This document shows positions 1 through 9,257 of a stretch of 43,606 nucleotides of DNA, in pieces. Below the pieces are notes generated by a model. It did not search any database. It was not told the origin of the DNA and was given only the letters and a program-made list of their open reading frames with translations. The stretch's first letter is position 1; every line of letters begins with the position of its first letter. The DNA comes from JBLIRR01 sp049472395 (GTDB lineage: Bacteria; SZUA-182; DTGQ01; JBLIRR01), in contig JBLIRR010000049.1 of the NCBI GenBank assembly GCA_049472395.1, forward strand, positions 1-43,606, in the 5' to 3' direction. The translations under genes and the position numbers were made by a program.

Positions 1-977
1 CCCTTTCCGGAAGAAACCCCCTGTCCGTTATTGTAGATCTTGTTGTTATATATCTTTGTATTCGGCCCAACCAGGATTTGAAGACCATTACTGTAATTGT
101 TATAAAATTCATTGTCATGCCAGGTATTTCCTGTCGGAGGATTTGAGTTGTAATAATTCCCCGATTGATTTACCCCGTAGTTAGATTCTCCATCAGCAGA
201 TCCGTTATTGTAAATCATATTGTAACGAAAAATATTATTGTCCGTCCCCCACCCGGTTACTTTAATACCATAATCGCCTCCGCCATGAAATGCGCAATAC
301 TCGATCAGACAATTCTTGCATCCTTTATTATCATCCACGCCGCCTGACTTAGTATCCGGTTCCCATGAAAGCAGCTTCAGACATTCTCTTTTATATGAGG
401 GATTGCTCGCATCCTTCATCTCGATGTTTTTTAACCATATATTGCATGCGTTCCTCAGTTGCATACAGCGCTGAGCGGTATTATTCCCATCAATAATAAT
501 ATGATGCCCGTTATCGGTACCAGAACCATCCCACATTATATAGCGTGCCGTATTTGTAGGATGATTTCCTATCTCTACTATTGCGTAATCATTACTATCG
601 TATACGGTGTCTATCAGTATTACCGTGTCATTCTCATAGCTTTTGAATGTGACATACAAACCTTCGGTCCCGTCATCCGCAGACGTTATAACGATATGTT
701 CATCGTAAATCCCTTCCTGTATGTATACAATGTCCCCGCCTTGTAACGAGGTATTGTCGATCAGATACATAACTGTGAGACATGCATTTGAGTCCGGACC
801 AGGAGAATCAACATTTGAAGGAATATCATAGCCCTGTTTGCTTACATAATAAATTTTCGCATTGGCAGAGGAGACCATACCAAAGAGCAACGCGACACAA
901 TAAACAGATAATAATAAAAACCATGGTCGTCCGAAACATAGTATCTTTAAAAAATAATCAAAATGAGCCTTCTTCAT
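1..977 (-). CDS. secreted right-handed beta-helix protein, C-terminus outside window
   Basis: The reading frame is open from an ATG at 977 to the window edge, giving about 325 residues. A GGAGGG ribosome-binding site precedes the ATG. Residues 1-40 are a signal peptide with a long hydrophobic run, probably cut after SANA. The mature part starts KIYYVSKQG and has the layered Asn-rich pattern of parallel beta-helix proteins (NNIFRYNMIYNNGS, IYNNKIYNNG). Such folds are typical of pectate-lyase-like carbohydrate-active proteins, but no catalytic residues can be assigned. The neighbouring homologues end in a dockerin; whether this one does is unknown because its 3' end lies outside. It is the last visible gene of the minus-strand island. 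Confidence 0.85.
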   Translation of the reverse strand, partial: MKKAHFDYFLKILCFGRPWFLLLSVYCVALLFGMVSSANAKIYYVSKQGYDIPSNVDSPGPDSNACLTVMYLIDNTSLQGGDIVYIQEGIYDEHIVITSADDGTEGLYVTFKSYENDTVILIDTVYDSNDYAIVEIGNHPTNTARYIMWDGSGTDNGHHIIIDGNNTAQRCMQLRNACNIWLKNIEMKDASNPSYKRECLKLLSWEPDTKSGGVDDNKGCKNCLIEYCAFHGGGDYGIKVTGWGTDNNIFRYNMIYNNGSADGESNYGVNQSGNYYNSNPPTGNTWHDNEFYNNYSNGLQILVGPNTKIYNNKIYNNGQGVSSGK

Positions 978-1017
978 GTACCCTCCTGAATCTCGATCAA
1001 TTAGTAGTGTGATAGTT

Positions 1018-2844
1018 TTATAGAATGATATTTACTATACACTGTATATCTTGTACATTCACACTCCCATCCTCATTAAAATCAGCCATACTCCCCCAAT
1101 CCTGTATGCCGAGGATGTGATTTACGCATGCTTGCATATCTAAAACGTCTACCCTCGTATCATTATTCAGATCACCTAAAAGGGCAGGGATCTCACGTTC
1201 CTCAAAACGAAGTTGAGCAGGCAAATCACCGGCCATGGAATTCAGATCAGGGCCGAATGAAGGCCAGGGCAGATTGCCGAAGAATGAGGGTTTGGATGAG
1301 AGATATAAGGAATTCGGCAGGTCCCTGTCCGGATTAGTAGAATCCCACTGGGCAGTGTCAGTGACGTAATCATAGTTGCCGTGACGGATTAACGTGTTTT
1401 CTACTTCAGGATCGTATGCTCCACCACTGGGACACGTGGAGCCAAGGCTCCAGATGGTACCGGTGCACCCCGGATAGCCGAATATGTTACCAACAATATT
1501 CTGATAATGGCTGTTTGCCTGTAAATCTATAGCCCATATTCCACTATTTATATAATCCTCTGGTGGATCAGATCTTCTCTCTACCCAGTTCCTGAACGCG
1601 GTATTATGTGAAGAAGAGCCCCAATAGTTATCGAAGTTTAATTTAACTCCTCTATTTCCCTCAAACAGGTTCATGTAAGGGTGAGCCCCATGGGTTATCA
1701 TATCAGGGAATAGCCAATGGCTCCCCACATTACCCTGTGAATCCTTTGAATAATTATACGCAAAAACATTACCGGAACCTCCTCCCTCCAAAACCATTGC
1801 ATGACGCAAGACATAGAATATATTGTCCTCAATCAAATGGTCTGAATTGACAAAATACATCATCACTCCATACGCCCAACTACCGGGGTAATCTCCCCAG
1901 CCATGATGGAAGTATGACTGCCGTATCTCGTTGCCATAAGAGTATCTGAGGCACACATGATTATTTCTTATTTTATTCGTCTCGACATTTCTCACCCAGC
2001 AGTGTGCAGAGAGATTAAAGTATATACCATCTCTCATACCGCTTCCCGCGGTCGTCATCTCTATGTAAAGGTCTTCGACACCGGCATTTTCCAACATGGT
2101 TAACTCTATGACCTCGGGATCAAGTGCTGCCTTGAAAGTGAAATAGAGAGGACGGTTGAGTGTGAGCATGGTATCGCTTTTATCTGTTATCTTGAGTATT
2201 TGTGCCATAGCATGGTTTTCATCATCAAACAATCCACACCATCCGCAGTTACCGCCACATCCGACCGGATCTACCGGTATGGTATCGTCGTTGTCCTGAT
2301 AGATGACGATATAATCTCCGACACTTAATGATGACGCATCTTCAACAATGATACTGGTGCTGTCTTTTGTGTATCCACTCAAGATATTGATGGCAGAACC
2401 TCTGCCACTACTCGATACTCGTATGATACTTCCTGAGGAGGCATCATTTTTTATGAAGGTCTTATCAGGTCCATCACCACGGAGGACTATACCGTTAGTA
2501 ATCGAAAGCGCAGCATCTGTCTTATAGGTACCTTCCGGAAGGTAGACAACCTGCCCTTCGGGACATGCATTTATTGCATCCTGGATTGCATTAGTATCAT
2601 TGGTGGATCCATCTCCGACAGCCCCATAATCCTTTGCATTAACACCAACCGGATAATTCGGAATCCCGCCCGGAATCCCTGGGCTCCAGTCTATTCGACG
2701 ATCCTGCGGGATAATCTCAGCATATGAATCCTTCATATATACTGCGCTAAGCATGGATGCAAAAATGAAAAGCAGAAAAAATAATACTATGCTCTTTTGT
2801 ACAATGATTTTCTTGTCGATTCTGTAATATTCTTGAATAATCAT
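1018..2844 (-). CDS. pectate-lyase-superfamily beta-helix protein with C-terminal dockerin
   Basis: This is a predicted secreted protein of 608 residues. I place the start at 2844 (MIIQEYYRIDKK), which has GAGG about 8 bases upstream and is followed by a hydrophobic signal segment ending near KDSYA. The frame stays open upstream to about 3033, but that part looks like a relic of another gene. The mature N-terminus has the Pectate_lyase_3-type block AKDYGAVGDGSTNDTNAIQD and PEGTYKTD, followed by Asn-rich beta-helix turns. The last 54 residues are a type I dockerin with calcium loops GDLNNDTRVDVLD and DFNEDGSVNVQD, each followed by a helix (QACVNHILG, QCIVNIIL). It is a paralogue of the protein at 16491-18374, sharing the NYWGSSSHNTAFRN / QYWGSYSHNTLFRN block. 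The dockerin should dock it onto the cohesins encoded nearby. The enzymatic substrate is not readable from sequence. Confidence 0.9.
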   Translation of the reverse strand: MIIQEYYRIDKKIIVQKSIVLFFLLFIFASMLSAVYMKDSYAEIIPQDRRIDWSPGIPGGIPNYPVGVNAKDYGAVGDGSTNDTNAIQDAINACPEGQVVYLPEGTYKTDAALSITNGIVLRGDGPDKTFIKNDASSGSIIRVSSSGRGSAINILSGYTKDSTSIIVEDASSLSVGDYIVIYQDNDDTIPVDPVGCGGNCGWCGLFDDENHAMAQILKITDKSDTMLTLNRPLYFTFKAALDPEVIELTMLENAGVEDLYIEMTTAGSGMRDGIYFNLSAHCWVRNVETNKIRNNHVCLRYSYGNEIRQSYFHHGWGDYPGSWAYGVMMYFVNSDHLIEDNIFYVLRHAMVLEGGGSGNVFAYNYSKDSQGNVGSHWLFPDMITHGAHPYMNLFEGNRGVKLNFDNYWGSSSHNTAFRNWVERRSDPPEDYINSGIWAIDLQANSHYQNIVGNIFGYPGCTGTIWSLGSTCPSGGAYDPEVENTLIRHGNYDYVTDTAQWDSTNPDRDLPNSLYLSSKPSFFGNLPWPSFGPDLNSMAGDLPAQLRFEEREIPALLGDLNNDTRVDVLDMQACVNHILGIQDWGSMADFNEDGSVNVQDIQCIVNIIL

Positions 2845-2874
2845 TTTGATTGCCTCATTTTTTTGTGAAGGGAC

Positions 2875-2925
2875 ATTTAAATCAGCAAAAATGCCATTAG
2901 CGATATTACCCTCAAATAAATTCAT
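2875..2925 (-). pseudogene. possible relic of a beta-helix gene (MNLFEGN block)
   Basis: The stretch immediately upstream of the 1018-2844 gene encodes MNLFEGNIANGIFADLN in frame. The MNLFEGN block is also found inside the adjacent gene (HPYMNLFEGNRGVKLNFDNY) and in the relic at 5141-5224 (MNLFERNYIDGPVIW). This suggests a short leftover of a similar beta-helix gene. It is short, so chance cannot be excluded. Confidence 0.35.
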
Positions 2926-4095
2926 CGTCACATCCATCGGAAGTAATTCTGAGATTGTATGAATAATTACTATCCGGGTTTCCATTACCATCAAAGGCAT
3001 TATGCACCAAATATACATTATAAGGGCCAGCATAGATATTCGATCCTGCGGTGGTATTGTCTCTGAGGATACAATTAATCATATAAAAGTTGGCAATTCC
3101 TGTATAGCCGATAGTTCCTGCATGATTCATATTAATACCATATGAATTATTATTTGATGTGCAATCAATAAGTGTATGGTTATGCTTCTGTTATCCCCAT
3201 GATCTTCCCCTAAATCCCACCCTTTAAGATTATTATGTGATGTGCAATTCTTATACGTAATTTTTGAATTTTGGGCTTTGAATCCGATCCCTGCATCATT
3301 CGGTGGATCATTACCAACATGGTTGTAACTGATACAGTCACATACAGTGGCATTTATGACATACATATGACTTTCTCCCAAAAGAAGACCGTTTATATGG
3401 GTACCATTTCCATCGAGTTCACAGTTTTGAATGATAAGGCCATCAGCTTTTCGGACTTGAACTTGACCAGCTCCGGTACCTTCAAGAGATGACGAGTATG
3501 ACGTCCCATTATTGAAAAATTTTATATGAGAGAGAGTACAGTGGTCCACTGAATCACCTGTTCCTGGTTTTTCCTTGATTTGCAATCCTTCTACTGGCGC
3601 ATTCCGTATAATGATTCCTTGAGAAACTTTGCCATCGAGCGAAATGCCGTTGCACTGTATAAGCCATAATCCGATTCCAGCTGTAATCCCAGTTCCATCA
3701 AATATGATGTTCCCTATTCCCCATTGCTGGTCAAGTTCAAATGATATCGGATGTGAAAAAGTAGCAGTATCTTCGTAATAGGTGGCATTAATCCAGATGA
3801 GACCGCCGTTTGAACTGTCATGTCGTGTTCCTCGTCTGAATTTAAAGACAGTATCCGGCGGAACCTTATTGCTCGCATTAATTATCCCTCCACCCCATGA
3901 TGTCTGTTGCCATGCTGTGTTGTTTATATTTCTTGTTCCGGGAATTGTTTTCCAAGGTTGAGTTACTGTGCCGGGATTCGCATCATTGCCATTTTGAAAA
4001 TCAATATAATAGGTAGACGCATATCCCAGTACTGAAAGCATATTCATTACACAGACAAGTACTATCACTTTTAAAGACTTGCTAATTGTATCCAT
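2912..4095 (-). pseudogene. frameshifted secreted beta-helix protein
   Basis: The gene starts at 4095 (AGGGG just upstream) with a signal peptide ending near LGYAS. The mature part begins TYYIDFQNGNDANPGTVTQPWKTI, a common opening of parallel beta-helix proteins, and continues with Asn-rich turns to about 3190. The frame then reads out of phase and stops at 3127. Shifting the frame near 3183-3195 restores HNHTLIDCTSNNNSYGIN, which continues into NHAGTIGYTGIANFYMINC and on to a stop at 2912. One missing base explains this. No dockerin is visible at the end, so the original 3' part may also be lost. It could be a true pseudogene or a sequencing error; the nearby relics favour decay. Confidence 0.75.
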
Positions 4096-4297
4096 TTTCC
4101 CCTCTTGTCCTTTCTTTATTCATCAAAAAAGGGCTTAGAATCATTTCTTCACAGGTATCACCAGCCTGAGCGGCATTGGCGCAGAGTTGGATGTGGAGGC
4201 AGAACATCCCGGAGAATCGAACCACAATAATGCTGACGTGCCATCGTGTCCGGATGGGTTTAATGTCTGATAGATAAGACGACATTATTGTCCGGTA

Positions 4298-4534
4298 TTA
4301 AGGGGTCACCACCCGAAGATTTACCGGCGCAGCAGGGGGTGTATTAACAGCCCTTTGATACTCGTGCGCTCCAATGTCAAACCCGGCCCCATCCGACCTC
4401 GAGTTTCCATAATAGTCCTTCGTAAAATAAGCCGATAAGTCAGCTCCGTTATCAATAGCATTTGAGCCGGAAGTTATTCTGTAATTATCGGCAGATACGT
4501 CATGAAAGAGCGGATCGGTTCCGCCTGTTTCATA
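4298..4534 (-). pseudogene. relic: C-terminal end of a beta-helix protein
   Basis: Between stops at 4535-4537 and 4298-4300 the minus strand encodes TGGTDPLFHDVSADNYRITS, GSNAIDNGADLSAYF and AGFDIGAHEYQ. This is the classic end of a beta-helix protein (DPLF...GSNAID.G......D.GA.E). It is followed by PPAAPVNLRVVTP, which looks like the first strand of a fibronectin type III domain and then stops. There is no start codon with a plausible ribosome-binding site. The following 4100-4297 stretch has further broken open pieces (for example NPSGHDGTSALLWFD in another frame) that may be the rest of the same dead gene. The gap 4096-4585 holds nothing else that I can recognise. Confidence 0.65.
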
Positions 4535-4585
4535 CTACCGGCCGTGATATATCATATGCGTTTCTTCTCTCCCAACCAGGGTAGG

Positions 4586-5122
4586 TCAGGGGCCCAAAAT
4601 AATATTCACTAATTCTTGCAGGTCCAGAACATCACATTCATCTGAAGGTTCGGCAATATTAGTAGCTCGTGCTTCAGCTTGAGGATCTGTCTCAGTGCCT
4701 AACACAATATTAACACAAAGTTGGGCATCTATGATTGTCACTTCTTTATCACTATTGACGTCTCCTTTTCTAAAGAATACCTCATTAGAGTCGCTACTTT
4801 CTGATCCGGAGTCATCAAAAGCCCTGACCACAAAATAATTGACGAGATCATCATTGAATCCACTAATAGTACAGGTTATAATAACTCCTTCCCATGAGGG
4901 TGTAGTATAATTATAGGCCTGCCCCTCTTGGCGATGGAATACCCTATAGCCTGCCAGGTCTTGTTCTGTATTTTCATCCCAGGCTAAGGATACATCACCG
5001 GCGTAGGTAAAATATGGAGAGCACAGGAGAGCTACTGCAGCGAAGACAATAAGAAACATTAGCTGGTTTGATAAACAAAATACTGATTGTGTTCGACAGC
5101 TTGTTATGTATGTGGATGGCAT
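4586..5122 (-). CDS. small secreted fibronectin-III / dockerin protein
   Basis: A 178-residue protein starting at 5122, with AGGGAGG about 8 bases upstream. Residues 1 to about 41 form a signal peptide ending near FTYAG. Residues 42-117 read as one fibronectin type III domain (VSLAWDENTEQDLAGYRVF, then NYFVVRAFDDSGSESSDSNE). The rest is a dockerin: loop 1 GDVNSDKEVTIIDAQ with helix LCVNIVLG, and a second repeat with helix LQELVNIILGP. The second loop (NIAEPSDECDVLD) lacks the usual Asp/Asn calcium pattern. The linker (TETDPQAEARAT) differs from the IQDWGS linker of most neighbours but resembles that of the PL6 protein at 14294. The protein has no enzymatic domain, so it may be an adaptor or a gene that lost its beta-helix module. 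Confidence 0.85.
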   Translation of the reverse strand: MPSTYITSCRTQSVFCLSNQLMFLIVFAAVALLCSPYFTYAGDVSLAWDENTEQDLAGYRVFHRQEGQAYNYTTPSWEGVIITCTISGFNDDLVNYFVVRAFDDSGSESSDSNEVFFRKGDVNSDKEVTIIDAQLCVNIVLGTETDPQAEARATNIAEPSDECDVLDLQELVNIILGP

Positions 5123-5140
5123 AGAAAAACCTCCCTTCTA

Positions 5141-5224
5141 TTAAGTGTTATAGGCTGAGCTGCCCCAGGTAAAGTTACTCCAAATCACAGGACCATCGAT
5201 ATAGTTCCTTTCAAACAGATTCAT
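5141..5224 (-). pseudogene. relic of a pectate-lyase-like gene
   Basis: The minus strand reads MNLFERNYIDGPVIWSNFTW followed by GSSAYNT and a TAA at 5141-5143. This matches the MNLFEGN...NYWGSSSHNTAFRN block of the gene at 1018-2844 and QYWGSYSHNTLFRN of 16491-18374. Only this core block survives, wedged between two intact dockerin genes. I interpret it as a footprint of an excised or recombined paralogue. Confidence 0.6.
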
Positions 5225-5267
5225 TACCGCTGCTATTAAGATGTGTGTTCGCATTGTATCTGGTTCT

Positions 5268-7127
5268 TCATAATCGATTTACTCCCAGAATGATATTCAC
5301 TATCTCTTGCGTATCCGTCACATTCACACTCTCATCGCCATTCACATCAGCTGGGCTTCCCCAGTCCTGTGTGCCGAGGATGTGCTGCACACAGGACTGG
5401 ACATCCTGGACATTCACATACCCATCCTCATTAAGATCACCTGTGAGAGGATATCCTGTTCCCCCTGTAATAGCTGTATTTATCGCTTCTATATCAGCTC
5501 CGATATCTTTTCCATCTGAAGCTGCTCTCTTGTATTGACTTGATGGTGTGAGGTAGTAGTCATCATTGACGTAATCAACAAAACCAACATCATTAAGTGT
5601 TGAAGGAAAGTAACAATTATTTCCACAATATCCATCATTACCTGTTGGCGACACTCTTACCCAGACATCATATTCAGAAAGCCAATCATTGGCAGGGTCG
5701 ACCATATTCTCTCCTATGCAGGTATTTGCATTACTGCATCCTGATCCATCAATAGGATTGGTCAAAATACTGTTTGTTACATGGACATCTTTCGCGAGAA
5801 ATCCTACTGTTTCAAACCATATCGGGGCATCATAATCGAGAATAATTGTTGCGTGGTTCACAGCAATATCGTGTACACCACGACCAAGCATAAATCCATT
5901 CCCTGGTTTCCAGCTATGCCATTCCTGGAATATATCGTAAAAAAGGTTATTATTTACTTTAACAATATGCGTAGGCTCACTCTGTCCTATAACCTGCCCA
6001 AAATCACCCGCTCCAATATTAAAACCCATTCCCAGATTGTGGAAAATGTTGTTCGTAATAGTGATGTCCCGCACCTGTACCCAGGGGAATCTGCACACTC
6101 CGTCTGAAGCTTCGCAGCGTGGAGTCATTTGAATAGCGAGCCCGTTTTGGGTATCTCCAGCAGCTGTCCAGCAATTTTCAAACTCATTCCCATTTACCAA
6201 AACCCTTTGAGCATTTTTGAATTCCAGGTGGTTTTTAATTGAAGTACTTGCAGGCTGGTTTGTTTTCCACTCTAACCTTTTGAAAAAATGATTCCTTTCA
6301 ATTTCTATATCAGAGGAAATGTTTCCATAATAGGCAATAGCAGCTCCGCCAAACATGATGTTCTCACCAGATCCTTCCAAAAAATTATTGGATATCTTGT
6401 ATGGTCCAGGGCCGTTGTTCCCCCATATAGATTGCGCCTCTGAATTAAAGAAATTCGATATATAGCTATCGATGGCAGCCATGTATTCTCCATGAAATTC
6501 AACTCCACGCCTTACCTCTTTACCGTTACTGTGGATATAACATCGATCTATAAAAATATGATGGGGAAACTCCAATCCAATTGTCATGGCGTTATTTCCA
6601 AGTTTTACCAGCGCTCCACCATAGGCGGCCCAGTTGCTTTTTGCCCGAATCTCTAAACCTATTAATCGGTAGTATTGGGCGCCGTATTCCGCTTCAAGAA
6701 TAGGCCCTTCGTTGCGCTCTAGGATAGCCATATGTGCTTTGTCTGATAGCAGGTTGGAACAGGAATCATCTTCACACCCTTTTCCTACTCTTGTCCCGCA
6801 AGGAGGTAGGTTTGTGTAATCGGTGGAGCGTATGTAAATCCATTTGTTGTTGGGATTTATTTTTCTCTTTAGAACAAATGCACCATACGTGCGAGGGGCA
6901 AACGTCGCCCCAGCTTCTAATTCGATAATGTCACCCGGCTGCGCAATATCAAGAGCCTGTTGGAAATCACCGCCTGCTGACACTGAAATAACAGTGCCTG
7001 GTGGTTCTACATAGGTTGTATCGATATATACTCGCGGCAGTTCGGGTTGTTCAAAAGCTTCTGTAAAACAAACAGACATGGCAAAACAATAACCAAAGAG
7101 AAAGATGCAAGTAAAGATTCTTAACAT
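5268..7127 (-). CDS. secreted beta-helix protein with C-terminal dockerin
   Basis: A 619-residue protein. The start at 7127 has GGAGG 8 bases upstream. The signal peptide ends around SVCFTEAFE. The mature region opens with PGTVISVSAGGDFQQALDIA and PGDIIELEAGATF, the first coil of a right-handed parallel beta-helix, followed by Asn-rich coils (VLVNGNEFENCW, VHVTNSILTN). The last 55 residues are a type I dockerin (GDLNEDGYVNVQDVQSCVQH, linker ILGTQDWGSPA, DVNGDESVNVTDTQ, EIVNIILG) with both calcium loops intact. The beta-helix fold suits polysaccharide lyase or hydrolase activity but I cannot name a family. It lies 20 bases downstream of the 7148-9022 gene, so the two are probably cotranscribed. 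Confidence 0.88.
   Translation of the reverse strand: MLRIFTCIFLFGYCFAMSVCFTEAFEQPELPRVYIDTTYVEPPGTVISVSAGGDFQQALDIAQPGDIIELEAGATFAPRTYGAFVLKRKINPNNKWIYIRSTDYTNLPPCGTRVGKGCEDDSCSNLLSDKAHMAILERNEGPILEAEYGAQYYRLIGLEIRAKSNWAAYGGALVKLGNNAMTIGLEFPHHIFIDRCYIHSNGKEVRRGVEFHGEYMAAIDSYISNFFNSEAQSIWGNNGPGPYKISNNFLEGSGENIMFGGAAIAYYGNISSDIEIERNHFFKRLEWKTNQPASTSIKNHLEFKNAQRVLVNGNEFENCWTAAGDTQNGLAIQMTPRCEASDGVCRFPWVQVRDITITNNIFHNLGMGFNIGAGDFGQVIGQSEPTHIVKVNNNLFYDIFQEWHSWKPGNGFMLGRGVHDIAVNHATIILDYDAPIWFETVGFLAKDVHVTNSILTNPIDGSGCSNANTCIGENMVDPANDWLSEYDVWVRVSPTGNDGYCGNNCYFPSTLNDVGFVDYVNDDYYLTPSSQYKRAASDGKDIGADIEAINTAITGGTGYPLTGDLNEDGYVNVQDVQSCVQHILGTQDWGSPADVNGDESVNVTDTQEIVNIILGVNRL
5361..5400. repeat. 13-bp perfect inverted repeat inside a dockerin coding sequence
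   Basis: The arms CCAGTCCTGTGTG (5361-5373) and CACACAGGACTGG (5388-5400) are exact reverse complements separated by 14 bases. They lie in the codons for SCVQHILGTQDWG of the 5268-7127 protein. Other dockerin genes (near 7215 and 16570) have similar sequence here but poorer complementarity. Confidence 0.8.
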
Positions 7128-7147
7128 TTTCTGACTGCCTCCGTAAG

Positions 7148-9022
7148 TTAAGAAATGAGACTTTCATTCACTATCTTCTGTATATCTCGCACATCCACAT
7201 TCCCGTCTTTGTCAACATCAGCAGAGCTGCCCCAGTCCTGTATGCCCAAAATATGATTTACACATGCCTGGATGTCCTGAACGTCAACTCTGCCGTCGCC
7301 ATTCACATCACCTTGAAGGAGTGAAGTATCACCGTATTCGAACGCCCCAATATCCGGTGCCGTGCCTGAATACGACAGCGAGACGGGAGATCCTTCTTGG
7401 AAACTGATCGAGGCGTCAACGGTTAGGGCATGCGCTTCATAATCAACGCCAGTAATTCTCACCGGCTCTTCAGAGCTTACCTTGATCAGGTCTCCGTCAA
7501 TGATACCAAAACCATCGCAGAAAAAAGAGGAATCCTCAACCGTTATCGTTGTGACGGCGTTCCCTGAATGTTTTGTCTTTGTCGGGAAACCTCCGGTGTC
7601 GATCGCTCCGGATTCCGGCCGCAAGTGGAAATCATAGTTGTCGGGGTCAACAAAATTTGGAGGAATTTCAAGATTATGATGAAAATAATCTGGAAAATTC
7701 GACTCCACCCATTCCAGTGAGTGCCCCCATTCATCCTGCCCGTAATAAATGAGAGGGTCTTCGCCGGGATAGTCGCCTTGTGCATCCGCATGAAGTATTA
7801 TATTGTGATGGAAGTAATTGTCGTTGGGAAAGGAAGACCACTTATTATCCGCATAGGCATGATAGGTTTCAAAGATGATATAATAATTTCCGTCAGGCAG
7901 GTATTCTTCATAAGGCCCGCCTACCCTGTTGTGATAGAGAATATTGTTGAAAAAGCTGTTCCTGGTAACACTGCAGTCATGGCGCTGTGTAATAAACAGA
8001 GGTTCCTTCCCGGATTTATAGATGACATTATTGTAAACCGAGTTATGTATGGAGTTCTGTGAAATGCCGGAGAAAATATATCCTTCAAATGTAAGTGCGT
8101 TATCTCTCTGCGGGCCAGCGCTCGTCTCAACAATGAGATTGTGACGCACAATATTATCATTGGCAACTACCATGATCCCGCTCTTCGGATAGCTTAAGAC
8201 TTCCTCACCAATAAAGAAAATTTTGTTGCCTTCCACAAGGTTATGGCTGCTGCCCCGGATCAGGCCTATGCCGCTTCCCCAGTGCTGTTCTATGGTGTTA
8301 TTCCTTATGATGTTGTATTCACTAAATTCAGTAGATGTATAGTCAATAAGATCTATAGCTGCATGTCCCGCTTTAGTAAAATAGTTATTTTGGATAAGGT
8401 TATAATCGCTACCCAGGAGGTAAATATGATCTCCTGACCCGTAATCTGCGGGATCTCCGGTAGTTTCAAAATGGTTCTTCTCAATTGTGTTGTGGTGGCT
8501 GATATTTACATTAATCATGGTACCGGAATGGTTCTTAAAATGGCAATTCCTTATAATAGTATAGGCAGCGCCTCCGAGCAAAATACAATTCGCACCTGTT
8601 GTATCTTCGAAATCAAGGCCATCAATGATAAAATAGTTATTGCCGGACCACCCAATATTGATGAATGCATCATAGTAACCAGATCCTGTAAAGCGCGGCA
8701 CCTCGTCCGGGTAGGCCTGAAGAGTAATGGGATTGTCTTTTGTCCCTGAATTGAGAGGCCAGAAATAATCGTTCAGGTACGTACCTCCCCGCACAAAAAC
8801 CGTATCGCCTGCGTTGACCTGTTTACCGGCGTGGCTCACATCCTTCCATGGCCCGTGGCCGCTATCGACTGTAGCACCCAGCCCATCGTATGAATTGTCT
8901 CCCAGGTTTGAGTCCACATAGTATTCCGCCGCTTTGACGAACGGATGCGCACATAAAGAAAAAATCAGGCAGGATGCTAACAAGAATTGAGCTTTTCTGG
9001 ATGCGATTGCTTTGGATTTCAT
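7148..9022 (-). CDS. secreted parallel beta-helix protein with C-terminal dockerin
   Basis: A 624-residue protein starting at 9022 with AAAGGAG 6 bases upstream. The signal peptide ends near PFVKA, and the mature protein starts AEYYVDSNLGDNSYDGLG. The first coil carries AGDTVFVRGGTYLNDYF, followed by many PbH1-type coils (YTIIRNCHFKNHSG, NLIQNNYFTKAG, NIIRNNTIEQHWGSGIGL). Residues near 560 give the usual beta-helix terminus PDIGAFEYGD. The dockerin is GDVNGDGRVDVQDIQACVNH, linker ILGIQDWGSSA, DVDKDGNVDVRDIQKIVNES. The substrate is unknown. It is the upstream member of a pair with 5268-7127. The 235 bases upstream (9023-9257) hold no recognisable gene. Confidence 0.9.
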   Translation of the reverse strand: MKSKAIASRKAQFLLASCLIFSLCAHPFVKAAEYYVDSNLGDNSYDGLGATVDSGHGPWKDVSHAGKQVNAGDTVFVRGGTYLNDYFWPLNSGTKDNPITLQAYPDEVPRFTGSGYYDAFINIGWSGNNYFIIDGLDFEDTTGANCILLGGAAYTIIRNCHFKNHSGTMINVNISHHNTIEKNHFETTGDPADYGSGDHIYLLGSDYNLIQNNYFTKAGHAAIDLIDYTSTEFSEYNIIRNNTIEQHWGSGIGLIRGSSHNLVEGNKIFFIGEEVLSYPKSGIMVVANDNIVRHNLIVETSAGPQRDNALTFEGYIFSGISQNSIHNSVYNNVIYKSGKEPLFITQRHDCSVTRNSFFNNILYHNRVGGPYEEYLPDGNYYIIFETYHAYADNKWSSFPNDNYFHHNIILHADAQGDYPGEDPLIYYGQDEWGHSLEWVESNFPDYFHHNLEIPPNFVDPDNYDFHLRPESGAIDTGGFPTKTKHSGNAVTTITVEDSSFFCDGFGIIDGDLIKVSSEEPVRITGVDYEAHALTVDASISFQEGSPVSLSYSGTAPDIGAFEYGDTSLLQGDVNGDGRVDVQDIQACVNHILGIQDWGSSADVDKDGNVDVRDIQKIVNESLIS

Positions 9023-9257
9023 TTCTTTCTCCTTTGGGATCTTTGTTGCCGCCCTTTTCTATATTTCTATTTACCCCGAATGTAACCGTATTGACATCCC
9101 CAGGAATGTTCGTGCGGAGTTTTGCCGGAATAGTTCCATCCATGGTTTACATCCGGTTTAATCGCTGGTCAGGAGAGAGTACTGAAAACTGTAAAGTTTT
9201 TGTGTTATAAAGAACGGCTAGTAGTTTTGATTTAAATAGATTATTATATTCATCGAA

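Noticed and set aside
4082..4285. 67-residue minus-strand frame upstream of the frameshifted beta-helix gene
   Set aside because: It has no ribosome-binding site or recognisable domain and overlaps the relic region; a different frame of the same stretch reads more like decayed protein (NPSGHDGTSALLWFD).
8862..9143. 93-residue minus-strand frame across the start of the 7148-9022 gene
   Set aside because: It overlaps a well-supported gene start and signal peptide in another frame and shows no domain.
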